From: Oceanobacillus neutriphilus | GTDB taxonomy: Bacteria > Bacillota > Bacilli > Bacillales > Amphibacillaceae | NCBI RefSeq assembly: GCF_014645515.1 | Contig: NZ_BMLW01000001.1 | Location: forward strand, 124,001-188,000 | DNA: 64,000 bases | Direction: 5' to 3' | In this document: piece after piece, positions 16,558 to 26,433 of the stretch | Layout of the letters: the number at the start of each line of letters is the position of its first letter | Position numbering within the stretch: the stretch's first letter is position 1 | Position numbers and translations under genes: made by a program | Notes under the pieces: generated by a model | Databases searched by the model: none | The model's input: the letters and a program-made list of their open reading frames with translations, nothing else | What the model was told of the DNA's origin: nothing

Positions 16558-17864
16558 TAAATTTCACCTTCTTCTTTAAAGGATCTTGTTTTTCGGAATT
16601 GGTAAAATGCAAAGCCAGATACAATTAATCCCATGATGATTGAAATAACAGCTGCCATCGAATAGTTATTTGTATCGAATGTCAATTTATATACCCAGGA
16701 TATCAGAATATCTGTACCACCTGCATTCTGTCCACGGACTGCAGGTCCGCCTTCATTAAATAGATAAATGACATTAAAATTATTAAAGTTTGAAGCGTAC
16801 TGCATGATTAGTAATGGTGCTGTTGCAAACATAACATGGGGAAATGTAATACTTTTGAATTTTTGAATCCGGGATGCCCCATCCATGTCAGCAGCTTCAT
16901 ACCAATCTTTTGAAATACTTTGCAATATTCCGGTAAACAAAGCAAAGATAAAAGGAAATCCAAGCCATGTTTGTATCATAATAATTGCTATACGGCTATA
17001 GAATGGATCACTTAGCCATGATATTCCATCCCCTCCGAATAAAGGAACGATAATATCTCTGTTAATTGCTCCAAAATCATCGTTAAACATTGCCGCAAAT
17101 ACCAGAATAGTTACAAATGCCGGAACGGCCCATGGTAAAATCAAAATTGTTCTGATTAATTTTTTAAATCTTACTCTTTCATCATTTACCAGAACTGCCA
17201 GAAAGAAACCGAGAGCAATCTGTAATGTTGTAGCTACTACTGTCCAGACAATTGTCCAAACAAATACACTAAGAAAGGTTTCCTGCCAAATAGGCACTGT
17301 AAATAAACTCTTGAAATTATCCAAACCTACCCAATCTACTAAATTACGGGGAGGAGAGTGGTATAAATCATAATTGGTAAATGCTAATAGTAAAGAAAAC
17401 AGCAATGGAAAAATAACGACAAAGATCATTAAGAATAGACCAGGGAAAGTAATTATATATGGAAATGAATAATCATATAACTCTTTAAGAACCTGCTTAA
17501 AACTTAAAGGTACCCATCCTTTTTTTATTTTTTTTGCCTGTTTTCTTGCATCGAGTACATTAAATACATACAGTGTGATCGCTATTACTGAAACAATTAA
17601 AGACAGTACACCCAGTACAAGTAATCGTATAGAGTGATCTGTTCCTGGAATAGTTCCTAATGTGCGCAATCCCCAGAGCCCATAATTTAATGCATCTAAA
17701 AACGCTAGAAGAAAAGCTCCTTCGATAAAAATAAATATACTTCCTTTTAAAAATCTACGGTTATATAACTGACCTAACCCGGCAAATAATATTGACAAAA
17801 TTGTAGCTGTTTTCGGGTTGTGTTTATGATAATTCTTTTTTGACTGCTTTTTTGGAGTAGTCAA
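16557..17864 (-). CDS. mdxF: Maltodextrin ABC transporter permease MdxF
   Basis: Permease of 435 residues, the same length as B. subtilis MdxF. An extra N-terminal part with several helices (about residues 20-115) precedes the six-helix permease core, and the EAA loop reads EAADMDGASRIQKFKSITFP. The start codon is TTG at 17864: AAGGAGGGG lies 6 bases upstream and there is no ATG before the membrane region. Between mdxE and mdxF are a terminator-like hairpin and a second palindrome, which would let the binding protein be made in excess. Confidence 0.9.
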   Translation of the reverse strand: MTTPKKQSKKNYHKHNPKTATILSILFAGLGQLYNRRFLKGSIFIFIEGAFLLAFLDALNYGLWGLRTLGTIPGTDHSIRLLVLGVLSLIVSVIAITLYVFNVLDARKQAKKIKKGWVPLSFKQVLKELYDYSFPYIITFPGLFLMIFVVIFPLLFSLLLAFTNYDLYHSPPRNLVDWVGLDNFKSLFTVPIWQETFLSVFVWTIVWTVVATTLQIALGFFLAVLVNDERVRFKKLIRTILILPWAVPAFVTILVFAAMFNDDFGAINRDIIVPLFGGDGISWLSDPFYSRIAIIMIQTWLGFPFIFALFTGILQSISKDWYEAADMDGASRIQKFKSITFPHVMFATAPLLIMQYASNFNNFNVIYLFNEGGPAVRGQNAGGTDILISWVYKLTFDTNNYSMAAVISIIMGLIVSGFAFYQFRKTRSFKEEGEI

Positions 17865-17897
17865 TCTTACCCCTCCTTTAACTTTAACTTAGCTGTA

Positions 17898-17923
17898 TAA
17901 GAAATAATCGAGATTATTTCTTA
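17898..17923 (-). promoter_or_regulatory. Palindromic hairpin in the mdxE-mdxF spacer
   Basis: TAAGAAATAATC and GATTATTTCTTA form a perfect 12-bp inverted repeat separated by 2 bases, without a T tract. It may be a stability or processing element for the downstream mRNA. Confidence 0.45.
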
Positions 17924-17950
17924 AATTGCCTATTCCCTTCAGAACCCATA

Positions 17951-17976
17951 AATTAAAAAGAGGAGATAGCCTCCTC
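17951..17976 (-). terminator. Leaky terminator behind mdxE
   Basis: On the minus strand GAGGAG-gctat-CTCCTC is followed by TTTTTAATTT, 8 bases after the mdxE stop and inside the operon. A short stem; partial termination is likely. Confidence 0.55.
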
Positions 17977-17983
17977 ATTTTAA

Positions 17984-19252
17984 TTAATTTCCTCCGCCGC
18001 CCGCTTGTATGTTTGTATTGATCTGATCTACAGCTTCTTCTAATACTTCTCTGGCATCTTCACCCTCAGTTAAAAACTGTAAGGCATTTTGCATCGGTTC
18101 CCAGACTTGGGCCATTTCAGGAGCACTAGGCATTGGAACACCAAATTGAATTTGCTCAGCAAAGTCAGCATACATTGGATCTTCAATATTATTTAAAGCT
18201 TCTTCATTTGGAGGAAGCTCTCCGGCAATATCATAATAAGTCTGCTGATTCTCTTCATTTGTAATAAACATAGCTAAATCTTGTGCCCAATCTTTATTTT
18301 CTGAGTAATAAGATACCATCCAGGATTTAACACCTACGAATGTAGAACTTGGTTCCCCATTAATCTGAGGAAACGGTGCAAAGGCTAAATCATCCCCCAA
18401 AGCGCTTTCATAAACAGGGATACTCCAAGGTCCATTAATAACTGCACCTATTTTTCCTTCTGTGAACAAGCCGTCAATTACATCTGCAGTAGTAGCAGCC
18501 GGGATTTTACCTGGACCAAAAAATTCTTGATAAAATTCTCCGCCTTCAATCGCACCATCATTCGCTAAACCGACATCAGTAACATCATAGTCACCAACGT
18601 CTCCGCCAAATATATATCCGCCGTAATTAACTAAGAATGGGTAAGAAAAATAGAAATCATTCGGCCGCATTAAAAAGCCATATTCATCATTAGAAGCATC
18701 TGTATGATCTTCCAGTAATCCTAAAACATCTTCCATTGTTTCCGGTGCTTCATCTACAATACTTTTGTTATAAAAAAGACCATATGTTTCAATAACTGCA
18801 GGTAAGCCATATATATTTGTTTCATCATCATAAGTATAAGTAACAGCATCTACTGCCGCATCTACATATCTATTTAATTCATCATCAGTAACATCTAGAG
18901 GCTCCGCTAATCCTTGCGCAACAATATTTCCAATCTGGTCGTGGGGTTGATAGAATAAATCCGGACCATTCCCTTCAGGTCCAGCTAATGATAATTGCTG
19001 TAATTGATCAACCATTGGTCGTCCTTCCACTTTGACTGAAATACCTTCTTGTTCTTCGTATTTCTCCACAATTTCATTAATTGCATCCATCTGTTCATCC
19101 TGATCATTCATCCAAATCACTAATTCTTCCGGCTTCTCAGATTCACCGCCAGTACTTTCCTCTCCTGGTTCTTCTCTATCAGGTGCACATGCTCCTAAAA
19201 CCAGAATAAATAGTAAAGAAATTAACGCCAAGAAACGAACTTTCCCTTTCAT
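17984..19252 (-). CDS. mdxE: Maltodextrin-binding lipoprotein MdxE
   Basis: Extracellular solute-binding lipoprotein of 422 residues. The signal peptide MKGKVRFLALISLLFILVL ends in lipobox LGAC with lipidated Cys22, followed by an acidic linker and a family 1 binding domain (LVIWMNDQDEQMDAI, GLPAVIETYGLFYNK, INGPWSIPVYESA). Start at 19252 has GAGGAG 8 bases upstream; the frame is open further upstream across the operator but without a signal sequence. Its promoter and a LacI-type operator are visible immediately upstream. First gene of mdxEFG. Confidence 0.92.
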   Translation of the reverse strand: MKGKVRFLALISLLFILVLGACAPDREEPGEESTGGESEKPEELVIWMNDQDEQMDAINEIVEKYEEQEGISVKVEGRPMVDQLQQLSLAGPEGNGPDLFYQPHDQIGNIVAQGLAEPLDVTDDELNRYVDAAVDAVTYTYDDETNIYGLPAVIETYGLFYNKSIVDEAPETMEDVLGLLEDHTDASNDEYGFLMRPNDFYFSYPFLVNYGGYIFGGDVGDYDVTDVGLANDGAIEGGEFYQEFFGPGKIPAATTADVIDGLFTEGKIGAVINGPWSIPVYESALGDDLAFAPFPQINGEPSSTFVGVKSWMVSYYSENKDWAQDLAMFITNEENQQTYYDIAGELPPNEEALNNIEDPMYADFAEQIQFGVPMPSAPEMAQVWEPMQNALQFLTEGEDAREVLEEAVDQINTNIQAGGGGN

Positions 19253-19283
19253 TTCCCCAACTCCTCTTATATTTTTTAGTTGC

Positions 19284-19295
19284 GCAAACGTTTGC
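19284..19295. promoter_or_regulatory. LacI-type operator upstream of mdxE
   Basis: Perfect palindrome GCAAACGTTTGC about 12-23 bases downstream of the predicted start point of the mdxE promoter. Identical to O1 of the thuA operon, tying the two operons together. Confidence 0.75.
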
Positions 19296-19313
19296 ACAAC
19301 AGCTACAAAAATC

Positions 19314-19342
19314 ATTCTAATCTATTTAATCTATTTTTGCAA
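19314..19342 (-). promoter_or_regulatory. SigA promoter of mdxEFG
   Basis: TTGCAA, 17 bases, TAGAAT on the minus strand; the start point should be near 19307, with the operator just downstream. Confidence 0.65.
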
Positions 19343-19451
19343 GGGGTTTCATTATTTTATTTTTTCTCTTGACTTATGAAGGTTATTCTGTAAATAATAG
19401 ATTTAATTACTATGTTTCACATACAATTTGAGGGCAATGCTTTGTCATGAC

Positions 19452-21280
<1,829 letters not shown>

Positions 21281-21412
21281 CCTAAATCAGTGAAGGTGCA
21301 GCTATGCCAGCCCCCTTCACTGATTTTTACTTTAATCACAACAACATACAAGCAAATAATATTTTTAGTATGTTATTATAAGGGTAAACAACCCGTTAGA
21401 AGGAGCATCCTT

Positions 21413-21559
21413 ATGAAAGTAAAAATGAATGTTCAAACTGCCTATCACGGTAATTTATTACGTGCCGGGAAGGAATACGAAATTGATGAAGAAACAGCTG
21501 AGCGCTGGGTTTCCAGCAGGCTTGCTGAGGAAGTACTGGAGAACTCAGAAGATGAGTAA
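21413..21559 (+). CDS. Small hypothetical protein (48 residues)
   Basis: Starts MKVKMNVQTAYHGNLLRAGK and ends in an acidic tail. The pattern of a small beta element followed by ...YEIDEETAERWVSSRLAEE resembles short modules seen in phage packaging and head proteins (YqbF-like), but no function can be given. Start at 21413 is set by AGAAGGAGC 7-8 bases upstream; the frame is open further upstream with no ribosome site. A strong terminator follows 21 bases after the stop. Confidence 0.65.
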   Translation: MKVKMNVQTAYHGNLLRAGKEYEIDEETAERWVSSRLAEEVLENSEDE

Positions 21560-21580
21560 ATAAAGGTATAATTTAACGTT

Positions 21581-21623
21581 AGAAACAGCCCGTCTACAGT
21601 TTGGAAAAAGACGGGCTGTTTCT
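21581..21623. terminator. Terminator between the small gene and the ferredoxin gene
   Basis: AGAAACAGCCCGTCT pairs perfectly with AGACGGGCTGTTTCT (21609-21623). It lies between convergent genes and can serve both. Confidence 0.75.
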
Positions 21624-21648
21624 ATCGGAATTCTATAAAGAAAAGTAT

Positions 21649-21888
21649 TTACCTGTTTGCAAAAAATTCTTCTGCTTCTTCTAAATACTTCTCTTGATCG
21701 GGAGTTAGATCATACTCCTCTTCGATTGCAGACACAGGACAAACTGCCTTGCACGCGCCGCAATCAATGCAAATATCAGGATCAATATAAAATTGCTTGA
21801 TGCCTTCTTCTATACAATCAACAGGACAAACGCTGACGCATTCTCCCGCTTTTTCACCTCTGCATGGATCAAGAATAACAAAAGCCAT
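21649..21888 (-). CDS. Seven-iron-type ferredoxin
   Basis: Soluble electron carrier of 79 residues. The first cluster motif C9-x7-C17-x3-C21-P with C25 (PVDCI) is the spacing of a 3Fe-4S site; the second is the classical CIDCGACKAVCP for a 4Fe-4S cluster. The tail is acidic. AAGGAGGG lies 10 bases before the ATG at 21888. Monocistronic as far as visible; partner enzymes are not evident nearby. Confidence 0.88.
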   Translation of the reverse strand: MAFVILDPCRGEKAGECVSVCPVDCIEEGIKQFYIDPDICIDCGACKAVCPVSAIEEEYDLTPDQEKYLEEAEEFFANR

Positions 21889-22081
21889 GGAAAGAAAACC
21901 CTCCTTACATGATTATCATGATTCATCCTAAATGATAAGGGTTTTACGGGATGAAGTAAACTGTTTCACCTTTGTTTATGTGTATTTTCTGTGAAAAAAA
22001 CGAGGCTTTATTAAGCATATTTGCATTTTTTCTGCTGAAATTAGGTGACATGAATCGAGCTGTCCAGCTATCCGTTTTATC

Positions 22082-24121
22082 CTATCTAATTTCAATAATG
22101 CTGTTTTCCCCAGCATCCACATCTGTTTTCAGCAACTCAATTTGCTGACCTGCTTCCAGATTTGTAAAGATGATTGGGCTAATAGTTGATTTAGCATGTT
22201 CACCAATATAGTCTAAGTCAGCTTTTAATAATGTTTGGCCTGCTTTCACTTCTTCATCTTCTTCTACAAAAATTTCAAACCCTTTCCCTTTAAGATTTAC
22301 TGTATTAATTCCAATATGAATCAAGATTTCTTTTCCTGTTTCTGATTCCAGACCAATCGCATGCTTCGTAGGAAAAACATTCGTGACTTTCCCATTTACC
22401 GGAGAAACGACTAAACCATCCGACGGCTTCACTGCAAAGCCATCTCCCATCATTCTGCCGGCAAATAATTGATCAGGAACCTCTGTAATCGGAATAAGTT
22501 TTCCGCTTAGCGGAGAAGCAATATCTTCGACGGAGCTTGAATGCTGTTCTAGTTCATTTATTTCTTCCGCAGTGTAAAGCTCCAGATTTTCCGGCTCAGG
22601 TCCAGGTGTCCTGCCAGATATAATATCCTGTATCTGTCCTTTAATAATTTCTGAACGTGGTCCAAAAATAGCCTGAATATTATCTCCAACCTCCTGTACC
22701 TCTGATGCTCCAAGCAGTTTCAATTTATTTTTATCAACCTCTTTAATCGAATTCACAGACACACGTAATCGCGTAATACAAGCATCCAGATGAGTAATAT
22801 TTTCCTGGCCGCCTATTGCTTCTAATACATGATAGGCTAAATCAGCAGATGTTCTTTTTCCACTATTATTTTCTTCTTCAACGGTTTCTTCACGTCCCGG
22901 CGTCATCAGGTTAAACTTCTTAATAAAGAAGCGGAATAAGGAGTAATAAAGCACTGCAAAGAAAAGTCCAAGTATAATCGTAATCCACCAGGGCTCCTGA
23001 TTCGGCAATACTCCGAACAATACGAAGTCTATAGCTCCTCCCGAGAAGGTATAACCGACATTGACACTGAACCATGTCATCAATACATAGGATAGCCCAT
23101 CCAGAACGGCATGAACAAAAAATAAGAATGGCGATACAAATAAGAATAAGAACTCAATCGGTTCTGTAATCCCTGTTAAGAAGGACGTTAATGCCCCTGA
23201 AACAAGCAGCCCGGCGACAAGCTTTTTTCTTTCCGGACGTGCAGTGTGATACATTGCAAGTGCTGCAGCAGGCAGCCCAAACATCATAATTGGAAATTCT
23301 CCTGCCATAAAATTCCCCGCAGTAATTTCTACACCATCTCTTAATTGCGCAAAGAAAATTGTCATATCTCCACGAATCATTTCACCGGCGAGGTTTGTAT
23401 ATGTACCAAATTCGTACCAAAAGGGAGAATGGAAAATATGATGCAGCCCAAATGGAATTAATAGACGTTTAATAAATCCAAACATAAACACTGCTATATA
23501 TGTACCTTCTTCAATCAGCCAATAAGAAGCACTGTTCATCACATTTTGAATCGTCGGCCAAATAAACATTAATAAAATTCCAGCGAGAAAAGAAACTCCT
23601 GCTGTCACAATCGGAACAAAGCGTTTTCCTGCAAAAAAGCCTAAGAAGGACGGCATCTCCATTTTATGGAACCTGTTAAAGCAGTACGCAGCTATCAATC
23701 CGGCGATAATCCCTCCAAATACCCCAGTCTGCAGTGTTCCTATCCCAAGTACACTCGCAAAACCAGGATCTTCCGTAATCATTTCTGGAGTTACCTGCAT
23801 AAATGAACCCATTACCTGATTCATAACCAGATAGCCTACCAGCGCAGCAAGCCCTGCTGCCCCGTCACTTGCCAGTCCTATTGCAACACCAATTGCAAAT
23901 AGAAGCGGCAAATTATCAAAGATAACTCCCCCCGCATCTTCCATTACTGTTGCAGTTAATTGAATCCAGTCCGCTTCAAGAAACGGAAGATGTCCAAGCA
24001 TGGTATCCTGTTGAGCAGCATTTCCAAATCCAAGCATAAGACCTGCTGCCGGCAAAAGAGCTACCGGAAGCATAAGTGCCTTACCAACCATTTGAAGAAT
24101 TCCAAACGCTTTTTTGAACAT
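22082..24121 (-). CDS. ptsG: Glucose-specific PTS permease IICBA
   Basis: Phosphoenolpyruvate-dependent glucose transporter of 679 residues, close in length to B. subtilis PtsG. A membrane IIC domain spans about 1-400 (GITEPIEFLFLFVSP near 318-331); the IIB domain has phosphorylated C448 in LDACITRLRV; the IIA domain has H602 in EILIHIGINTV with partner H587. The leader carries a GlcT-type antiterminator target overlapping a long terminator, so expression depends on glucose through GlcT. AGGGAGGG is 6 bases before the start. The glcT gene is displaced by about 1.2 kb because of repeat elements. Confidence 0.93.
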   Translation of the reverse strand: MFKKAFGILQMVGKALMLPVALLPAAGLMLGFGNAAQQDTMLGHLPFLEADWIQLTATVMEDAGGVIFDNLPLLFAIGVAIGLASDGAAGLAALVGYLVMNQVMGSFMQVTPEMITEDPGFASVLGIGTLQTGVFGGIIAGLIAAYCFNRFHKMEMPSFLGFFAGKRFVPIVTAGVSFLAGILLMFIWPTIQNVMNSASYWLIEEGTYIAVFMFGFIKRLLIPFGLHHIFHSPFWYEFGTYTNLAGEMIRGDMTIFFAQLRDGVEITAGNFMAGEFPIMMFGLPAAALAMYHTARPERKKLVAGLLVSGALTSFLTGITEPIEFLFLFVSPFLFFVHAVLDGLSYVLMTWFSVNVGYTFSGGAIDFVLFGVLPNQEPWWITIILGLFFAVLYYSLFRFFIKKFNLMTPGREETVEEENNSGKRTSADLAYHVLEAIGGQENITHLDACITRLRVSVNSIKEVDKNKLKLLGASEVQEVGDNIQAIFGPRSEIIKGQIQDIISGRTPGPEPENLELYTAEEINELEQHSSSVEDIASPLSGKLIPITEVPDQLFAGRMMGDGFAVKPSDGLVVSPVNGKVTNVFPTKHAIGLESETGKEILIHIGINTVNLKGKGFEIFVEEDEEVKAGQTLLKADLDYIGEHAKSTISPIIFTNLEAGQQIELLKTDVDAGENSIIEIR

Positions 24122-24158
24122 ATGTATCCCTCCTTCCCTTTAATCTGACTTTGACAAT

Positions 24159-24245
24159 AAAAAAAGACATAAGCAAAAATACAAAGATAGTGCCTATGGA
24201 TACTAAATTACTGTACCTCTCACTATCTAAGTATTTCTACTTATG
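24159..24245 (-). terminator. ptsG leader terminator
   Basis: On the minus strand a 25-base arm (24245-24221, from CATAAG to AGATAGTG) pairs with an arm at 24192-24168 (CACTATCT to CTTATG) and is followed by TCTTTTTTTATT. It is 38 bases upstream of ptsG. Confidence 0.8.
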
Positions 24246-24265
24246 CCTGATCGAATCAGCCGCAC
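24236..24265 (-). promoter_or_regulatory. GlcT antiterminator target (RAT) of ptsG
   Basis: The minus strand reads CTGATTCGATCAG followed by GCATAAGTAG, which agrees with the remembered B. subtilis ptsG RAT (CTGATTCGATCAGGCATGAG). The 3' half overlaps the first arm of the terminator, the arrangement needed for GlcT-dependent antitermination. Confidence 0.8.
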
Positions 24266-24276
24266 ATATAAGTGCA

Positions 24277-24436
24277 TGTTCAAAAGAGTTCGAACTAGGT
24301 CTTGAAGATCAAGGTGACGTGTTTTTTTACGAACGACTTTCTCAGGATACAGCGGCTTCTGCACAGCCACACGAAACAGCGATTTTAGTAAAACATCATT
24401 ACTCCGCCGTGCTATTTTTATTGGACTTTTTGAACA
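24277..24436. repeat. Short palindromic repeat element (160 bp) upstream of ptsG
   Basis: Begins TGTTCAAAAGAG and ends GGACTTTTTGAACA; the right part (ACTCCGCCGTGC to the end) matches the element at 10133-10279, and the middle has diverged. It touches the ptsG leader, so the ptsG promoter must lie inside or beyond it. Confidence 0.6.
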
Positions 24437-24455
24437 TCCCTTATAAGAACTTAAT

Positions 24456-25335
24456 AACTCAACTTTCGCACCTGAGAATAAGCATCTATAGCTTCCTATT
24501 CCAGGATGGGCATGTTCTACATTATCCTGTCTGCATGTTGTTAAATCATCCTTTTATTGAAATGAAGGTTGTGTATAGCGCCGCTCCGACCAATCACTAC
24601 GCTTTCCATGGGGACGGCTTCAGCTAACTTGAAAAGAAAACCGCTTTTCAAGTGGATCTTCAGCTCGCCCTGTTCCCATAGGAGTCTTCGTGGCTGGTCT
24701 GCGCTCAGTTAGGCTTCTACAGCGAATGAAAGGAATCATATCCTAATGAAGTTGGATGAAATTATTGCTTTTTGCTTGTTGAAAAGATCATTTTAGTGTT
24801 GCAAATGATTGATTTGGCAATTTAAATGATGACCCAGGATGGATAGTAAATATCAGGAATTGCTTTCATAAATAGAGAATAAAGAATATTTTATCGTGAA
24901 TCAGGAAAAATGTTTTATCTGATTTAACTTTTATTTAGTCAGCTGTTTCAACCTGTATAGAACCCCTTTCTAGCGGAGGCGGACCGTTTCAGCACCATCT
25001 GAAGATCCACTTTTGCCAAGCGTTCTTCTTGGCAAAAGTTAGCTGAAGAGCGTGCCCCTAGGCAGGCTAAGGTCGCAACGTCCTGGGGTTGCGATTACTC
25101 ACCCCATCGAAAAGAGTTGTTGCAACGCCTGCATTAGTACGTCCTGGGACTGCGATTACTCGCCCCATCGAAAAGAGTTGTACGTCGAAAGCAAAACGGT
25201 CCGCCGCAGCGGTGCCTTACACGTTACCTTCTTTGTTCGGTAGAGTTTATGCTTTATCAAGAGATAGATGGAAGGAACGATCAACGCCTATCACTATGAT
25301 AAGAAAGTTACTTTTTAGGGTGCAAAAGTTGAGTT
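24456..25335. mobile_element. Non-autonomous repeat element, copy 2 (880 bp)
   Basis: Inverted ends AACTCAACTTTCGCACCT and the complement of AACTCAACTTTTGCACCC, flanked by TAATA on both sides if the first and last A/T belong to the target. It contains the same hairpin as copy 1 (24588-24699), a second module at 24971-25213 with complete outer arms GCGGACCGTTT / AAACGGTCCGC, about 180 bp not present in copy 1, and two tandem 43-bp units. No convincing gene. It begins 5 bases after the glcT stop codon and fills the glcT-ptsG interval. Confidence 0.75.
25078..25181. repeat. Two 43-bp direct repeat units inside copy 2
   Basis: Units at 25078-25120 and 25139-25181 start ACGTCCTGGG, continue through GCGATTACTC and CCCATCGAAAAGAGTTGT, and differ at only a few positions. 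They interrupt the loop of the second hairpin module and are absent from copy 1. Confidence 0.7.
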
Positions 25336-25340
25336 AATAA

Positions 25341-26201
25341 TTATTTCGTCTTTGTTTTTAATTGAATACTCTCATATAAACGCTGCAAATGAATTGTCAA
25401 ATAGACAGATTCAGCATCAAAGATTGGTTTCTTTAAAGCCTGCTGCATGATTTTAATCAGCTTCCAGGATAAATTATAGAATACTGGATACTCTTCTTTC
25501 AATAAGGCTGCCATTTTTTTCGGCTCCTCTACCTTATCTTCAATTAACACACGCTCTATTGTATATCGGAGATGCCTGACAAAACGAGCATAATCCATAC
25601 CATCTCTATCTAACGTTATACTGAGCTGGTCTTCGATCACCTTGATTAAATTAGAAACTAGCTGTGAATACCGGTTAATGTCATTTAATGCTGTACCCTC
25701 CATTGCACTATGAATATGCAAGGCAATAAATCCAATCTCTCCCTCTGGCAAATGGACCGGTAAAAATTGGTTCATATATTCTACAATTTCGGACGCAATT
25801 TCATATTCAAATGGATAAAGCACTTTTGTTTCTGACAAAAAAGGGTTACGAATTTCTAATCCTTTCTGCAAACGGGCAATTGCAAAAATAATATGATCTG
25901 TCAATGCAACAAGTGCATGTTCATCCGTAAATGTATTGACACGTTTTTTGATTATTTCTATAGAATCCACAATGCTTTGTAATGTTTTTTCATCAATATT
26001 GTGGATGATCTTCTTATAATTTTCTTGTTCTGCTTTATTTCGGAGAACAAACAGCTTCTCTACGGTTTTGGATTCAATAAGATCATGCTTCTTTTTAGCA
26101 AATCCGATGCCCTTCCCGATAAGGATGACTTCATTTTGATCCGTATCTTCGGCGATAAGAACATTATTATTGAGTGATTTGATTACAGAAAAGGCATCCA
26201 T
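25341..26201 (-). CDS. glcT: Transcriptional antiterminator GlcT (BglG family)
   Basis: RNA-binding antiterminator of 286 residues controlling ptsG. The N-terminal CAT RNA-binding domain (VIKSLNNNVLIAED, ILIGKGIGFAKK) is followed by two PRD domains with the phosphorylatable histidines in ALTDHIIFAIARLQKG, GEIGFIALHIHSA and FVRHLRYTIERVL. Identity with B. subtilis GlcT is clear across the whole length. ATG at 26201 has AGAGGGG 9 bases upstream; an ATG at 26210 abuts it. A repeat element begins right after the stop and separates the gene from its target ptsG. Confidence 0.93.
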   Translation of the reverse strand: MDAFSVIKSLNNNVLIAEDTDQNEVILIGKGIGFAKKKHDLIESKTVEKLFVLRNKAEQENYKKIIHNIDEKTLQSIVDSIEIIKKRVNTFTDEHALVALTDHIIFAIARLQKGLEIRNPFLSETKVLYPFEYEIASEIVEYMNQFLPVHLPEGEIGFIALHIHSAMEGTALNDINRYSQLVSNLIKVIEDQLSITLDRDGMDYARFVRHLRYTIERVLIEDKVEEPKKMAALLKEEYPVFYNLSWKLIKIMQQALKKPIFDAESVYLTIHLQRLYESIQLKTKTK

Positions 26202-26382
26202 ATCAATCATCCCCTCTACGTATTAACTCTCTCTTCTTCCTATTATATATCACTTCAATTAAACTGCAAATTATGGATTTTTTTAGGGAATAAAGTCTGC
26301 TAGTGTTGAAATGATATACTTCTGATCTCAACAAATATCTACTTAAAAAATCACTTTTTATATCCTTGTTCTTAGTTTCTTT

Positions 26383-26419
26383 GGATAAAAAAGTCCCCAT
26401 TTTTTATCGTGGAGACTTT
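26383..26419 (-). terminator. Terminator of topB
   Basis: On the minus strand AAAGTCTCC pairs with GGGGACTTT (one G-U pair) and is followed by TTTTATCC. Confidence 0.7.
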
Positions 26420-26433
26420 ACCATTCTATTGAC

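Noticed and set aside
21905..21930. Fur-box-like palindrome upstream of the ferredoxin gene
   Set aside because: Only a loose match around TGATTATCATGATTCA; too many mismatches from the 19-bp Fur consensus.
24151..24627. 158-codon plus-strand frame across the ptsG leader and repeat elements
   Set aside because: It runs through the ptsG terminator, the 160-bp element and the front of the 880-bp element, has no ribosome binding site, and shows no domain.
25078..25181. CRISPR array
   Set aside because: Only two units with an 18-bp gap, located within a repeat element, and no cas genes in the window.
25052..25337. Overlapping plus-strand frames in copy 2 of the repeat element
   Set aside because: They translate the tandem 43-bp units and hairpin arms in two frames; low complexity and no start signal.
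26203..26400. 65-codon minus-strand frame in front of glcT
   Set aside because: Starts inside the topB terminator, overlaps the glcT start, and has no recognisable features; it is more likely glcT promoter DNA.
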